NCBI GenBank assembly: GCA_029862975.1
Contig: JAOTWP010000006.1
Location: forward strand, 1-64,000
DNA from: Acidobacteriota bacterium
Lineage (GTDB): Bacteria; Acidobacteriota; Thermoanaerobaculia; Multivoradales; JAHEKO01
Direction of reading: 5' to 3'
Length of the DNA: 64,000 nt
Made by a program: the position numbers and the translations under genes
The notes under the pieces: generated by a model
What the model was told of the DNA's origin: nothing
The model's database searches: none
Seen by the model: the letters and a program-made list of their open reading frames with translations, nothing else
In this document: positions 35,109-43,123 of the stretch, piece by piece
Layout: every line of letters starts with the position of its first letter
Numbering within the stretch: position 1 is the stretch's first letter

Positions 35109-35932
35109 GCGCCCCCGACGGCTCGCTCAGGATCCAGCGGTTCGACGCCTTCGACCGCACCCTCCACATCGCGCTCATGATCAGCTTCCTGGGGCTCGCC
35201 GCGAGCGGCCTGCCGCTGCTCTTCGCCGACCGCTCGTGGGCCCAGCTCATCGCCAGGGCCTTCGGCGGCTACGGCGTGACCGGCACCGTGCACCGGTTCT
35301 CGGCCGTCGTGCTGTTCGCGACCTTCTTCCTCCACGTCGGCAGGCTGATGCTGGGAACCAGGCGCAACGGCACCCGCTTCATGCTCTGGGGTCCCGACTC
35401 GCTCGTCCCGCAGCCCCGGGATCTCGCCCAGCTCGGGCAGCACGTGCGCTGGTTCCTGGGCCGCGGTCCCTACCCGCGCTTCGACCGCTACGCCTACTGG
35501 GAGAAGTTCGACTATTGGGCGGTGTTCTGGGGCATGGCCATCATCGGCTGCTCGGGCCTCGTGATGTGGTTCCCGGGGGTGTTCCTGAGGATCCTGCCCG
35601 GCTGGGCGCTCAACGTCGCCCTCGTCGTCCACAGCGAGGAGGCCCTGCTGGCGATGGTCTTCATCTTCACCGTCCACTTCTTCAACAGCCACCTGCGTCC
35701 CGGCAAGTTCCCTATGGACCCGGTGATCTTCACCGGCGAGGTGACGGTGGACGAGCTGCGCCACGAGCGGGCGGCGCAGTACGAGCGGCTCGAGCGCACC
35801 GGCCGCCTCGCCCCTGCCGACGGCCCGAGCCCCCGCTGGCTCGTGAAGGGCGGGCCGATCATCGGCACCGTGGCCGTCACCGTCGGCTGGATCATCGTCT
35901 TCCTGACCCTCTGGGGCTTCCTCCAGGACTGA
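35105..35932 (+). CDS. Membrane cytochrome b/b6-domain protein
   Basis: RFDAFDRTLHIALMISFLGLAASGLPLLF...GTVHRFSAVVLFATFFLHVGRLML...VHSEEALLAMVFIFTVHFFNSHLRPGKFPMDPVIFTG; paired TM histidines; ATGA overlap with preceding cytochrome gene. Confidence 0.88.
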   Translation: MSAPDGSLRIQRFDAFDRTLHIALMISFLGLAASGLPLLFADRSWAQLIARAFGGYGVTGTVHRFSAVVLFATFFLHVGRLMLGTRRNGTRFMLWGPDSLVPQPRDLAQLGQHVRWFLGRGPYPRFDRYAYWEKFDYWAVFWGMAIIGCSGLVMWFPGVFLRILPGWALNVALVVHSEEALLAMVFIFTVHFFNSHLRPGKFPMDPVIFTGEVTVDELRHERAAQYERLERTGRLAPADGPSPRWLVKGGPIIGTVAVTVGWIIVFLTLWGFLQD

Positions 35933-36086
35933 GCCGGCGGCCGGCGCCGGGTCGCCGGGAGGCCTGCGGAGGGCAGGCCCGGCGAAGGATTCTCCGCGGG
36001 CACGCGTCTACTCCCATGCACGTGCAACGGAGAAGCCCCGGCCGCATCCATCGAACCCGCTCAGACGAGGAACAGGAGTAGCGCGA

Positions 36087-36866
36087 ATGAAGACACCCCA
36101 CAACCCGACCGTTTCAACCCTGGCGATGACCGCCTTGATCCTGGGACTCGCCGGTCCCGCCGCCCAGGCCCGGGACGACGGCGAGATCCCCTTCAGCGTC
36201 TCGGAGATCTACTTCGAGCTCAACGACACGGACGGCGACCTCGGCATCCACTCGCTCATCGACGGCGAGCCCTGGAAGTTCCTGTCGATCGAGGGCCCGG
36301 ACGAGCGACAGAATCTCAACATCCGGGTCAAGTCCAACCTGCGCCGGCAAGGTCTGACCGAGCTCTTCTTCGAGAGCGCCGAGCCACCCTTCGACGAGCT
36401 GCCGCCCGAGGAGTTCTTCGGCCGTTTCCCCGAGGGCGTCTACGAGGTCGAGGGCCTGACGCTCGAGGGCGACGAGCTCGAGAGCGAGACGGTCGTCACC
36501 CACCTGATGCCGGCGCCGGTCGAGAACTTCACGGTCAACGGCGAGGAGCTGCCGGAGGACTGCGACGAGGACCCCGTGCCCGCCGTCAGCGAGCCCTTCG
36601 TGATCGACTGGGATCCCGTCACCCTCTCGCACCCGGAGATCGGCCGCACGGACGAGCCGATCGAGGTCGTGCGTTACGAAGTGATCGCCGAGCGGGAAGA
36701 GCCGACGCTCGTGAAGTTCACCATCCTGCTGCCGCCCGACGTCACCGAGGTCGAGCTGCCTGCCGGCCTGGCCAAAGAGGGCGAGGAGTGGAAGGTCGAG
36801 GTCCTCACCCGCGAGGAGAGTGGCAACCAGACGGCGACCGAGAGCTGCTTCGAGGTCGGGGACTGA
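36087..36866 (+). CDS. Secreted hypothetical protein (probable Fn3-like domain)
   Basis: MKTPHNPTVSTLAMTALILGLAGPAAQARDDGEIPFSVSEIYFELNDTDGDLGIHSLIDGEPWKFLSIEGPDERQNLNIRVKSNLRRQGLTELFFESAEP; signal peptide. Confidence 0.7.
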   Translation: MKTPHNPTVSTLAMTALILGLAGPAAQARDDGEIPFSVSEIYFELNDTDGDLGIHSLIDGEPWKFLSIEGPDERQNLNIRVKSNLRRQGLTELFFESAEPPFDELPPEEFFGRFPEGVYEVEGLTLEGDELESETVVTHLMPAPVENFTVNGEELPEDCDEDPVPAVSEPFVIDWDPVTLSHPEIGRTDEPIEVVRYEVIAEREEPTLVKFTILLPPDVTEVELPAGLAKEGEEWKVEVLTREESGNQTATESCFEVGD

Positions 36867-36895
36867 CCGGCGCGGCTCCTCCCTGCACTCGCCGG

Positions 36896-36946
36896 CCCAC
36901 CCACCCCCGCGCTCCGGCGCGGCGGGTGGGTGGGTCCCGGTCTTTT
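36896..36946 (+). terminator. Intrinsic-terminator-like hairpin after 36087-36866
   Basis: CCCACCCACCCCCGCGC-TCCG-GCGCGGCGGGTGGGTGGG stem-loop then TCCCGGTCTTTT. Confidence 0.65.
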
Positions 36947-37001
36947 CTCGCGCCGCCGCCGGAGGGCTCGGCGCGAGATCCCCGATGACGGCGGGCCGGC
37001 T

Positions 37002-39419
37002 TCAGAACTTCACGCGGGTCGTCACGCCGAACGTCCGGGGCTGGTTGGTCAGGAAGCCCACCCGGGCGCGGGTGCCGCGCTCCTGGTCGAGGGCGAGCAG
37101 CGCCCGCTCGTCGGTCACGTTGTTGACGAAGAAGGCCACGTCCCACTTCTCGTTGAGCATCCCGATCCGCAGGTTGGCCAGATCGTAGGCCGGCAGCTCG
37201 GGGTTGAACGTGAACGTGTCCGCCGTCAGCGGACCGCCGATCGTGTTGGGCTCGAACGACAGGAGGTCGACCGTGCCGAAGCCCGCCGCCTGGTCGCCGA
37301 TCTGGGTGAACCGCGAGCCGACGTGCTGGTACGTGCCCGAAGCGTAGCCGGCCCAACCGTTGCTCATCTCCCAGCGCCGGGTGGCCGCGGCCGCCATCTG
37401 GAGCTCGGGCACCGTGGGCAGGCGCTTGCCGTCCTCGATCCCCGCGACGATGTTCTCGTTGCCCTCTGCGTCGGGCGCCGTGAAGGTCGACTGCAGCTTG
37501 GCATCGTTGAGACTCGCCGAGATCGCAAAATCGAAGAGCGGCGTGGGCTGAGCCGCGAGCTCGAGCTCGAGGCCCGTGCTCTGGGCGTCGGGCACGTTGA
37601 TGATGAGGCGAGACGAGCACGAGCCGGCCGTCACGGTCGCCTGGAGATCGGTGATGTCGGCCCGGTAGGCGGCCACGTTGAACGTGCCGCGACCGCCGAG
37701 GATCGTCGACTTGGCGCCCACTTCGTAGTTCCACAGCTCCTCGTCCTGCCAGGCTGGCCGGCCGCTGAAGGTGGCAAGGTCCTCGTCGGTGCACAGCGGC
37801 ACGTTCAGCGGATCGTTGATGCCGCCGAGCCGGAAGCCCTTGGCGACCTGGGCGTTGAGCCGGGTGTTCTCGGTCGCCTTGTAGCTGGCGATGAGGCGCG
37901 GCGCGATGCCGTCGGCCGCGGTGTCGCCCACGGTCGTCCCCGGATCGGCGAAGATGCCGTCGAAGGTCTGCGTGCGGTCCTCGGTGAAGTCGTACCAGCG
38001 CAATCCCCCGGTCAGGTCCAACCGATCGTTGACGGAATAGGTCAGCTCTCCGAACACGGCCAGCTGATCGAAGGTGTAGCTCAAGTCGGAGAAGAACAGG
38101 ATGTCGGTGCCGGCGCCGAAGTTGCCCGCCGTGGGGATGCCGGTGCCCGCCTCGAAGCCGTCGACGAACAGGCTCTGGCCGTAGTCGCGGTCGATCGTGC
38201 TGTAGAAGACGCCCGCCACCCACTGCGTGTCGCTGCCGGCGCCCGAGAGGCGCAGCTCCTGGGTCAGCACCTGGGCCGTCGTCGCGTCGTCGAGCGGCCC
38301 GTCGATCGTGTAGATGTCCTCCGGCAGGCCGATCGAGCCGCCCGTGATGCTGGCCGTCAAAGCCGTGGCGTCGCGCACGACGAGCACGTCGCGGTCCGTG
38401 TAGGAGCTCACCGAGGTCAGGGTGACGTCCCCGAAGTCGTATTCGACGTTGAAGTCGAAGAGCAGGAACTCGTCGGTGAACGGCTCGCCAATCTGGGTAA
38501 ACAGCTGGCGCTCGCCGAGGTCGACCGGCGGCCGGGTGGTCGTGAACGGGTTGGCCAGGATGTTGTAGGCGTCGATGCGGTTCCAGCCGTCCGCGTTCAC
38601 CTCCTGGTAGAGCAGCCGCGGGGTCACCGTCAGCCGCTCGTTGGGCTCGAACCGGAAGGCCCAGCGCACCCCGCTGCGGTCGCCGCTGTTGACGTCCTCG
38701 CGGACGCTCAGGTCGGGCTGCACGGCGTCCATGAAGCCGCCCATCTCGGAGTGATAGGCCGCGATGCGCATCGCCGCGCGCTCGCCGAGCGGCGTGTTGA
38801 CCGCCACCTTGGCGCTGCCGCCCATGCCGCCCTCGTCGACGGCGCTCACGGTGAGCTCGCCGAACGACTCCGCGAGCCCGAGCTCGGGCTGGTTGGAGAT
38901 GTAGCGCACGGTGCCCGACAGCGAGCCCGAGCCGAAGAGCGTCCCCTGGGGGCCGCGCAGCACCTCGACCCGGGACATGTCGAAGAGGTCGAGGTCCGGG
39001 GTGAAGAGCGACAGCGAGATGACCGACTCGTCGAGATAGACGCCCACCTGCTCCTTGACCCCCGGCTGGTCGCGCACGATCTGGCCGGCCGAGACGCCGC
39101 GGATGGCGACCTGGCTCTGGCCCGGACCGAGGTTCTGCACGCTGAAGCCGCCGACGTTGGCCGAGATGTCCTCCAGCGTCTCGGCGCCGCGGTCGCGCAG
39201 CACCTCTTCGGTGGGCGCGACGACGGAGAACGGCACCTCCTGCAGCGACTCCTCGCGCTTGCGGGCGGTGACCGTCACCTCCTCGGAGAAGGGCTCGCGC
39301 TCTTCGGCGGCGGCCTCCGCCGCAGCTTCCTCGGCCTCCTGCGCGCCGGCCGGCGGGCTCAGGACGACCATGAGCGGGACGAAGCCGAACAGGATCAGGC
39401 TGGTCGGGGTCTTTCTCAT
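37002..39419 (-). CDS. TonB-dependent receptor
   Basis: Signal peptide; EEVTVTARKREESLQEVPFSVVAPTEEVL...VEVLRGPQGTLFGSGSLSGTVRYI...; C-terminal aromatic VTTRVKF. Confidence 0.93.
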   Translation of the reverse strand: MRKTPTSLILFGFVPLMVVLSPPAGAQEAEEAAAEAAAEEREPFSEEVTVTARKREESLQEVPFSVVAPTEEVLRDRGAETLEDISANVGGFSVQNLGPGQSQVAIRGVSAGQIVRDQPGVKEQVGVYLDESVISLSLFTPDLDLFDMSRVEVLRGPQGTLFGSGSLSGTVRYISNQPELGLAESFGELTVSAVDEGGMGGSAKVAVNTPLGERAAMRIAAYHSEMGGFMDAVQPDLSVREDVNSGDRSGVRWAFRFEPNERLTVTPRLLYQEVNADGWNRIDAYNILANPFTTTRPPVDLGERQLFTQIGEPFTDEFLLFDFNVEYDFGDVTLTSVSSYTDRDVLVVRDATALTASITGGSIGLPEDIYTIDGPLDDATTAQVLTQELRLSGAGSDTQWVAGVFYSTIDRDYGQSLFVDGFEAGTGIPTAGNFGAGTDILFFSDLSYTFDQLAVFGELTYSVNDRLDLTGGLRWYDFTEDRTQTFDGIFADPGTTVGDTAADGIAPRLIASYKATENTRLNAQVAKGFRLGGINDPLNVPLCTDEDLATFSGRPAWQDEELWNYEVGAKSTILGGRGTFNVAAYRADITDLQATVTAGSCSSRLIINVPDAQSTGLELELAAQPTPLFDFAISASLNDAKLQSTFTAPDAEGNENIVAGIEDGKRLPTVPELQMAAAATRRWEMSNGWAGYASGTYQHVGSRFTQIGDQAAGFGTVDLLSFEPNTIGGPLTADTFTFNPELPAYDLANLRIGMLNEKWDVAFFVNNVTDERALLALDQERGTRARVGFLTNQPRTFGVTTRVKF

Positions 39420-39509
39420 CGGGACCTCCGCAAGTTGTGGTTTGCGACATTGTCCCCGACCTCGACGCCGGCGTCAACGCGGCGTTCCCCAGCGCCCCCG
39501 GCCGCGGGC

Positions 39510-40289
39510 TCAGGACGGGCCGCGCACCACCTGGCGGATGTCGTCCATCCGCTCGCGGGCGGCGTCGTAGCCGACCTTCTGGATGGCCGCGAAATGCTTC
39601 GTGTCGAAGGTGCCGTAGCGGCTGAGCTCGGCCGGGCACAGCAGCAGGTCGCAGTAGTGGAACTTGCGCTTGGAGGCGTGGTACATGCCGATCTCGAAGG
39701 CGCGCTGCGAGACGGCCAGCGAGGAGCTCAGATCGCTCTGGCTCACGGGGCGCAGGGGACTCACGTAGACGCCGAGGATGGTCTGGCAGTGCCCCAGGAG
39801 CGGCTCGACGGGAAAGTTGTTGATGATCCCGCCGTCCGAGTACCAATGCCCGTCGATCTCGGTGGGCGCGAACACCAGGGGCGTCGAGGCCGACGCCAGG
39901 ATCGCGGGGATCAGAGGGCCCGAGGTGAAGATCTCCGGTCGCGCCTCGACGAGATCGGTGGCGGTCAGGAAGACGGGCTTGGCGAGCGACTCGAAGGAGT
40001 CCTCGGGGAAGTACTCGCGGAAGTCGGCGGCGGCTTTTTCCGTGTCGAAGATCCCCGGCTTGGCGAGCGCCAGCTTCGAGAGCCGGAACGGACTCTTGTG
40101 GACGAAGAACCCGAGCATCTCCGCGGGGGAGTAGCCGGCGGCGTAGAGCGCGGCGACGATGGCGCCGGCGCTCGACCCGGCGAGGACCTGCGGCTCGATG
40201 CCCTCCTCGCCCAGCGCCTGGAGAACCCCGACGTGGGCGAGCCCGCGGGCTCCGCCGCCGGAGAGCACCATCCCCAACTCGTAGTGCAC
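39510..40289 (-). CDS. Patatin-like phospholipase
   Basis: MVLSGGGARGLAHVGVLQAL, GSSAGAIVAALYAAG (GXSXG), DGGIINNFPVEPL (DGG). Confidence 0.92.
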   Translation of the reverse strand: MHYELGMVLSGGGARGLAHVGVLQALGEEGIEPQVLAGSSAGAIVAALYAAGYSPAEMLGFFVHKSPFRLSKLALAKPGIFDTEKAAADFREYFPEDSFESLAKPVFLTATDLVEARPEIFTSGPLIPAILASASTPLVFAPTEIDGHWYSDGGIINNFPVEPLLGHCQTILGVYVSPLRPVSQSDLSSSLAVSQRAFEIGMYHASKRKFHYCDLLLCPAELSRYGTFDTKHFAAIQKVGYDAARERMDDIRQVVRGPS

Positions 40290-40454
40290 GATTCGCCCCC
40301 TTTTCCGCCGGCAGGACCTTCGCCAGGACCCCCGGCAGGATCTACAGAGTCCCTCCGCGACCGGTGCCGCGTCAAGCCGCGAGCGCGATCGGTTATGCTC
40401 CGGCGACGACGGCCAGCAGCAGTGCATCGAGGTCCTTTCGATTCGAGGTGCGGA

Positions 40455-41003
40455 TTGTCCGACCGGAGCAGGCAGGGACGAGGACTCCTCGGGCGCCTGA
40501 AAGGCGCGCTGGGAGAGAGCCCGCCGGCGAGCGCCCCCGAGCGCCGTGCGAGCAAGCGGGTCAAGCTGCCCATTCCCGTGCAGCTCGAGATCGAGGGCGG
40601 CGAGCCAATGGAGCGGCGCCTCCGCGACATCAGCCAGCAGGGGCTGTGCATCGAGGCGATCGACGGCGGGCGGCCGGGGCAGACCGTCACCGTGCGCTTC
40701 CAGGGCTACCCGGACGTCTGCGACCCGTTCGTCCTCTCGGGAGCGATCGTCCGGATCGGCGACGAGCAGCCGCCGGCGCTCGTGATCAACATCGATCGCC
40801 AGCGCACGCCTCCCGAGGCGCTGAACCAGTACCGCGCCCTCGTCCTGCACTACATCCGCCACAAGCCGCTCCTCGACGAGCTCGGACGCGGCTACTTCGA
40901 AGGCCACTGCGTGTCGTGCGACTGGATCGGCCGGGTCGGAGCCAGGAAGCCCACCTGCGCGCGCTGCGGCGACACGGTCGTGCCGGTCGGCCTCGAGCGC
41001 TAG
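40455..41003 (+). CDS. PilZ-domain protein with C-terminal zinc-ribbon-like CxxC...CxxC
   Basis: RRASKRVKLPIPVQLEIEGGEPMERRLRDISQQGLCIEAIDGGRPGQTVTVRF...HCVSCDWIGRVGARKPTCARCGDTVVPVGLER*. TTG start. Confidence 0.7.
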   Translation: MSDRSRQGRGLLGRLKGALGESPPASAPERRASKRVKLPIPVQLEIEGGEPMERRLRDISQQGLCIEAIDGGRPGQTVTVRFQGYPDVCDPFVLSGAIVRIGDEQPPALVINIDRQRTPPEALNQYRALVLHYIRHKPLLDELGRGYFEGHCVSCDWIGRVGARKPTCARCGDTVVPVGLER

Positions 41004-41004
41004 C

Positions 41005-41163
41005 AGCGCCGTCGAGCGCGCGCTGCGTTTCGAGATCTCCTACTGGGACGGCGCCGTCGTGGCGGCGGCCGAATCGCTGGGCGCGACCGTGCTCACCACG
41101 GCAGACCTGAGTCACGGCCGGCGCTACGGCGCCGTCACGATCGAGAATCCGTTCCCCGGCTGA
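41005..41163 (+). pseudogene. C-terminal remnant of a PIN-domain (VapC-like) toxin
   Basis: SSAVERALRFEISYWDGAVVAAAESLGATVLTTADLSHGRRYGAVTIENPFPG*; S(Y/F)WD..VVAAA...L.T.DL.HG...G..I.NPF matches PIN C-termini; no N-terminal half. Confidence 0.65.
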
Positions 41164-41184
41164 CTCCGCGCCCGCCTTGGCGCG

Positions 41185-42348
41185 CTACGGGAACGGGACG
41201 AAGTCCTCCACGATGTCCACCCAGAACGGCCGCGGCACCAGGAAGTCTCCCGTCCACACGTCGAGCGGCACGCCGTCGGCGTCGCCGAGATAGAAGGTCG
41301 GCCGCTGGAGCGCCGTGTGCTCGTCGTCGCCGCTCCGGATGAACGTCTTGTAGCGGTCCGGGTAGAGGTCGTTGAGCGCTCCGTGTTCCGTCAGGAGGAG
41401 GTCCCGGTACTCGGCCTGGGTCGCGACGTTGAGAAAGAAACGGTTCGTCTCGTCGGCGTCGGTGCTGTAGAAGGACTCGAGGATCGTCGAGTCGTTGGCG
41501 AGGCGCCAGTGGATGATCTCCGTGGACTGGCCCAGGTCGCTGCAATCCGTGCAGCTGGCCGGAAAGAACTGCCCGAACTGCCAGTCGTCGGCGCGCGCCT
41601 GGATGGCGCCGACCTCGTCGAGGTTGATCGCCACCGGGCCGGCGTCGTTGAAGACCCTCAGCTTGGTGTTGTTGCCGTACAGGAACCGGGCCAGGAACGG
41701 CGCGAACGCGGCGGCGCCGACGCCGCCGGCGCTGGAGCCGGCGAGCAGGATCCGGCTCGGATGCGAGAACTTGGCTTGCGCCAGATCCATGGCGGCCGAG
41801 AGGTTGCGCAGACCGCGGTGGAAGCGGAAACCGCCCGGGAAGTCCGGATCGAAGACGACGTTGTCGCCCGTGAAGACCGAGCCGTCGCAGTAGGGCACGT
41901 ACACGATGGAATAGTCCCCTACCGGATTGGGAAGGACCTCGGTCCCGGTGTCGAAGGAGTCCACCCAGATTCCGGAGTGCGGCCCCGCCAGCGGCGGCGG
42001 CAGGACGTCGGCGAAGACGTTGCAGAAATAGAAGCCCTGCCAGCAGGCGCCGCCGCCCTGGAGGAGGATCATCAGCTTGGCGGGATTCTGGCTCTTGGTG
42101 AACACCCTGAACGGGGTGCCGGCGATGCACAGCGGGCCGTTGCCGCCGTCGGGGTCGTAGGTGTGCCGGACCCAGCCGTCACCGACGTCCTCCGACAGAG
42201 CCGGAGTGAACTGGCCGAGGTACTTGTCGACTCCGGCGTCGGCGAGCTCCTCGCGAGCCTGATTGTTGAGACCCTGCTTCGGACCCGCGCCGACGAACAG
42301 AACCGCCGCGACCAGCAGACTGAAGCACCGCAACCTACTCGACCTCAT
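41185..42348 (-). CDS. Pectinacetylesterase/Notum-family hydrolase, secreted
   Basis: LMILLQGGGACWQGFYFC, VYVPYCDGSVFTGDN, ILLAGSSAGGVGAAAF (catalytic Ser), signal peptide. Confidence 0.82.
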   Translation of the reverse strand: MRSSRLRCFSLLVAAVLFVGAGPKQGLNNQAREELADAGVDKYLGQFTPALSEDVGDGWVRHTYDPDGGNGPLCIAGTPFRVFTKSQNPAKLMILLQGGGACWQGFYFCNVFADVLPPPLAGPHSGIWVDSFDTGTEVLPNPVGDYSIVYVPYCDGSVFTGDNVVFDPDFPGGFRFHRGLRNLSAAMDLAQAKFSHPSRILLAGSSAGGVGAAAFAPFLARFLYGNNTKLRVFNDAGPVAINLDEVGAIQARADDWQFGQFFPASCTDCSDLGQSTEIIHWRLANDSTILESFYSTDADETNRFFLNVATQAEYRDLLLTEHGALNDLYPDRYKTFIRSGDDEHTALQRPTFYLGDADGVPLDVWTGDFLVPRPFWVDIVEDFVPFP

Positions 42349-42548
42349 GGCTTCCCCCCCTCTTGGATCGACCGGACGACCGGCGCCCCGTCCACGCCAT
42401 CGGAGTGCAGGGACGGCGACGCGTCGTGGTCTTCTTGTGCGCGCAGTCTAGCAGGCCGGCTCCCGTTGCCGGCGACACCTCGCTCCGGAGTCCGGAATCG
42501 TGCCGCTGGCGATCCGCTGACGCCGCGCCGGCCCCGGCGGCCGGCGGC

Positions 42549-43025
42549 TCAGGCGGTCTGCGGCGGCTCCGCGAAGGCGATCACCTTGGGCTGCGCCAGG
42601 CGCTCGAAGTCGCGGTAGGCCATGCGGATGAGCTCCGCGTGGGTGCCGGCGTTGAAGGCGATCTCCTCGTCTTCCGCCAGGGTGCGGTCGACGAACACCT
42701 CCATCCCGTAGAGGTTGCCGAACGGCGGCATGGCCCCCGTCTGGCACTCGGGGAAGAGCCGCTCGAAGTCCTCCTCCCCGGCGAGCGCGGCCTTGGCCGC
42801 GCCCGTTGCCTCGCGCAGGCGGTCGAACTCGACCATGAGGGTGGCCGGCAGGACCGCCATGGCCATCCGGCCGTCGAGCTTGACCATCACCGTCTTGGCG
42901 ATCTCCTTGCCCGTGATGTGGGCCGAGGCCGCGATCTCCTGCGCCGTATACGCCGTCGAGTGCGAGATCGACACGTACTTGACCTTCTCACGCTCCAGGA
43001 GCTCCTTGAGCTTGGCTACCGCCAT
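42549..43025 (-). CDS. YbaK/EbsC-family aminoacyl-tRNA deacylase
   Basis: YVSISHSTAYTAQEIAASAHITGKEIAKTVMVKLDGRMAMAVLPATLMVEF...TGAMPPFGNLYGMEVFVDRTLAEDEEIAFNAGTHAELIRM. Confidence 0.92.
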   Translation of the reverse strand: MAVAKLKELLEREKVKYVSISHSTAYTAQEIAASAHITGKEIAKTVMVKLDGRMAMAVLPATLMVEFDRLREATGAAKAALAGEEDFERLFPECQTGAMPPFGNLYGMEVFVDRTLAEDEEIAFNAGTHAELIRMAYRDFERLAQPKVIAFAEPPQTA

Positions 43026-43123
43026 GGGCACCTCCGTTTCGGCCTCACCCTAATCCGCTCGCCGCGCGGGCGCACCGCCCGACCGGGTGGCCCGGCGTCC
43101 CGGACCTCCCCCCGCGCGGACCT

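Noticed and set aside
36896-36934. G-quadruplex (GGGTGGGTGGG) as a regulatory element
   Set aside because: Better explained as one arm of a terminator hairpin; only three G-tracts.
36930-41003. 1357-aa plus-strand ORF
   Set aside because: Antisense to a clear TonB receptor and patatin gene; only the last ~183 codons (PilZ) are credible. Long open antisense frames are expected at this GC content.
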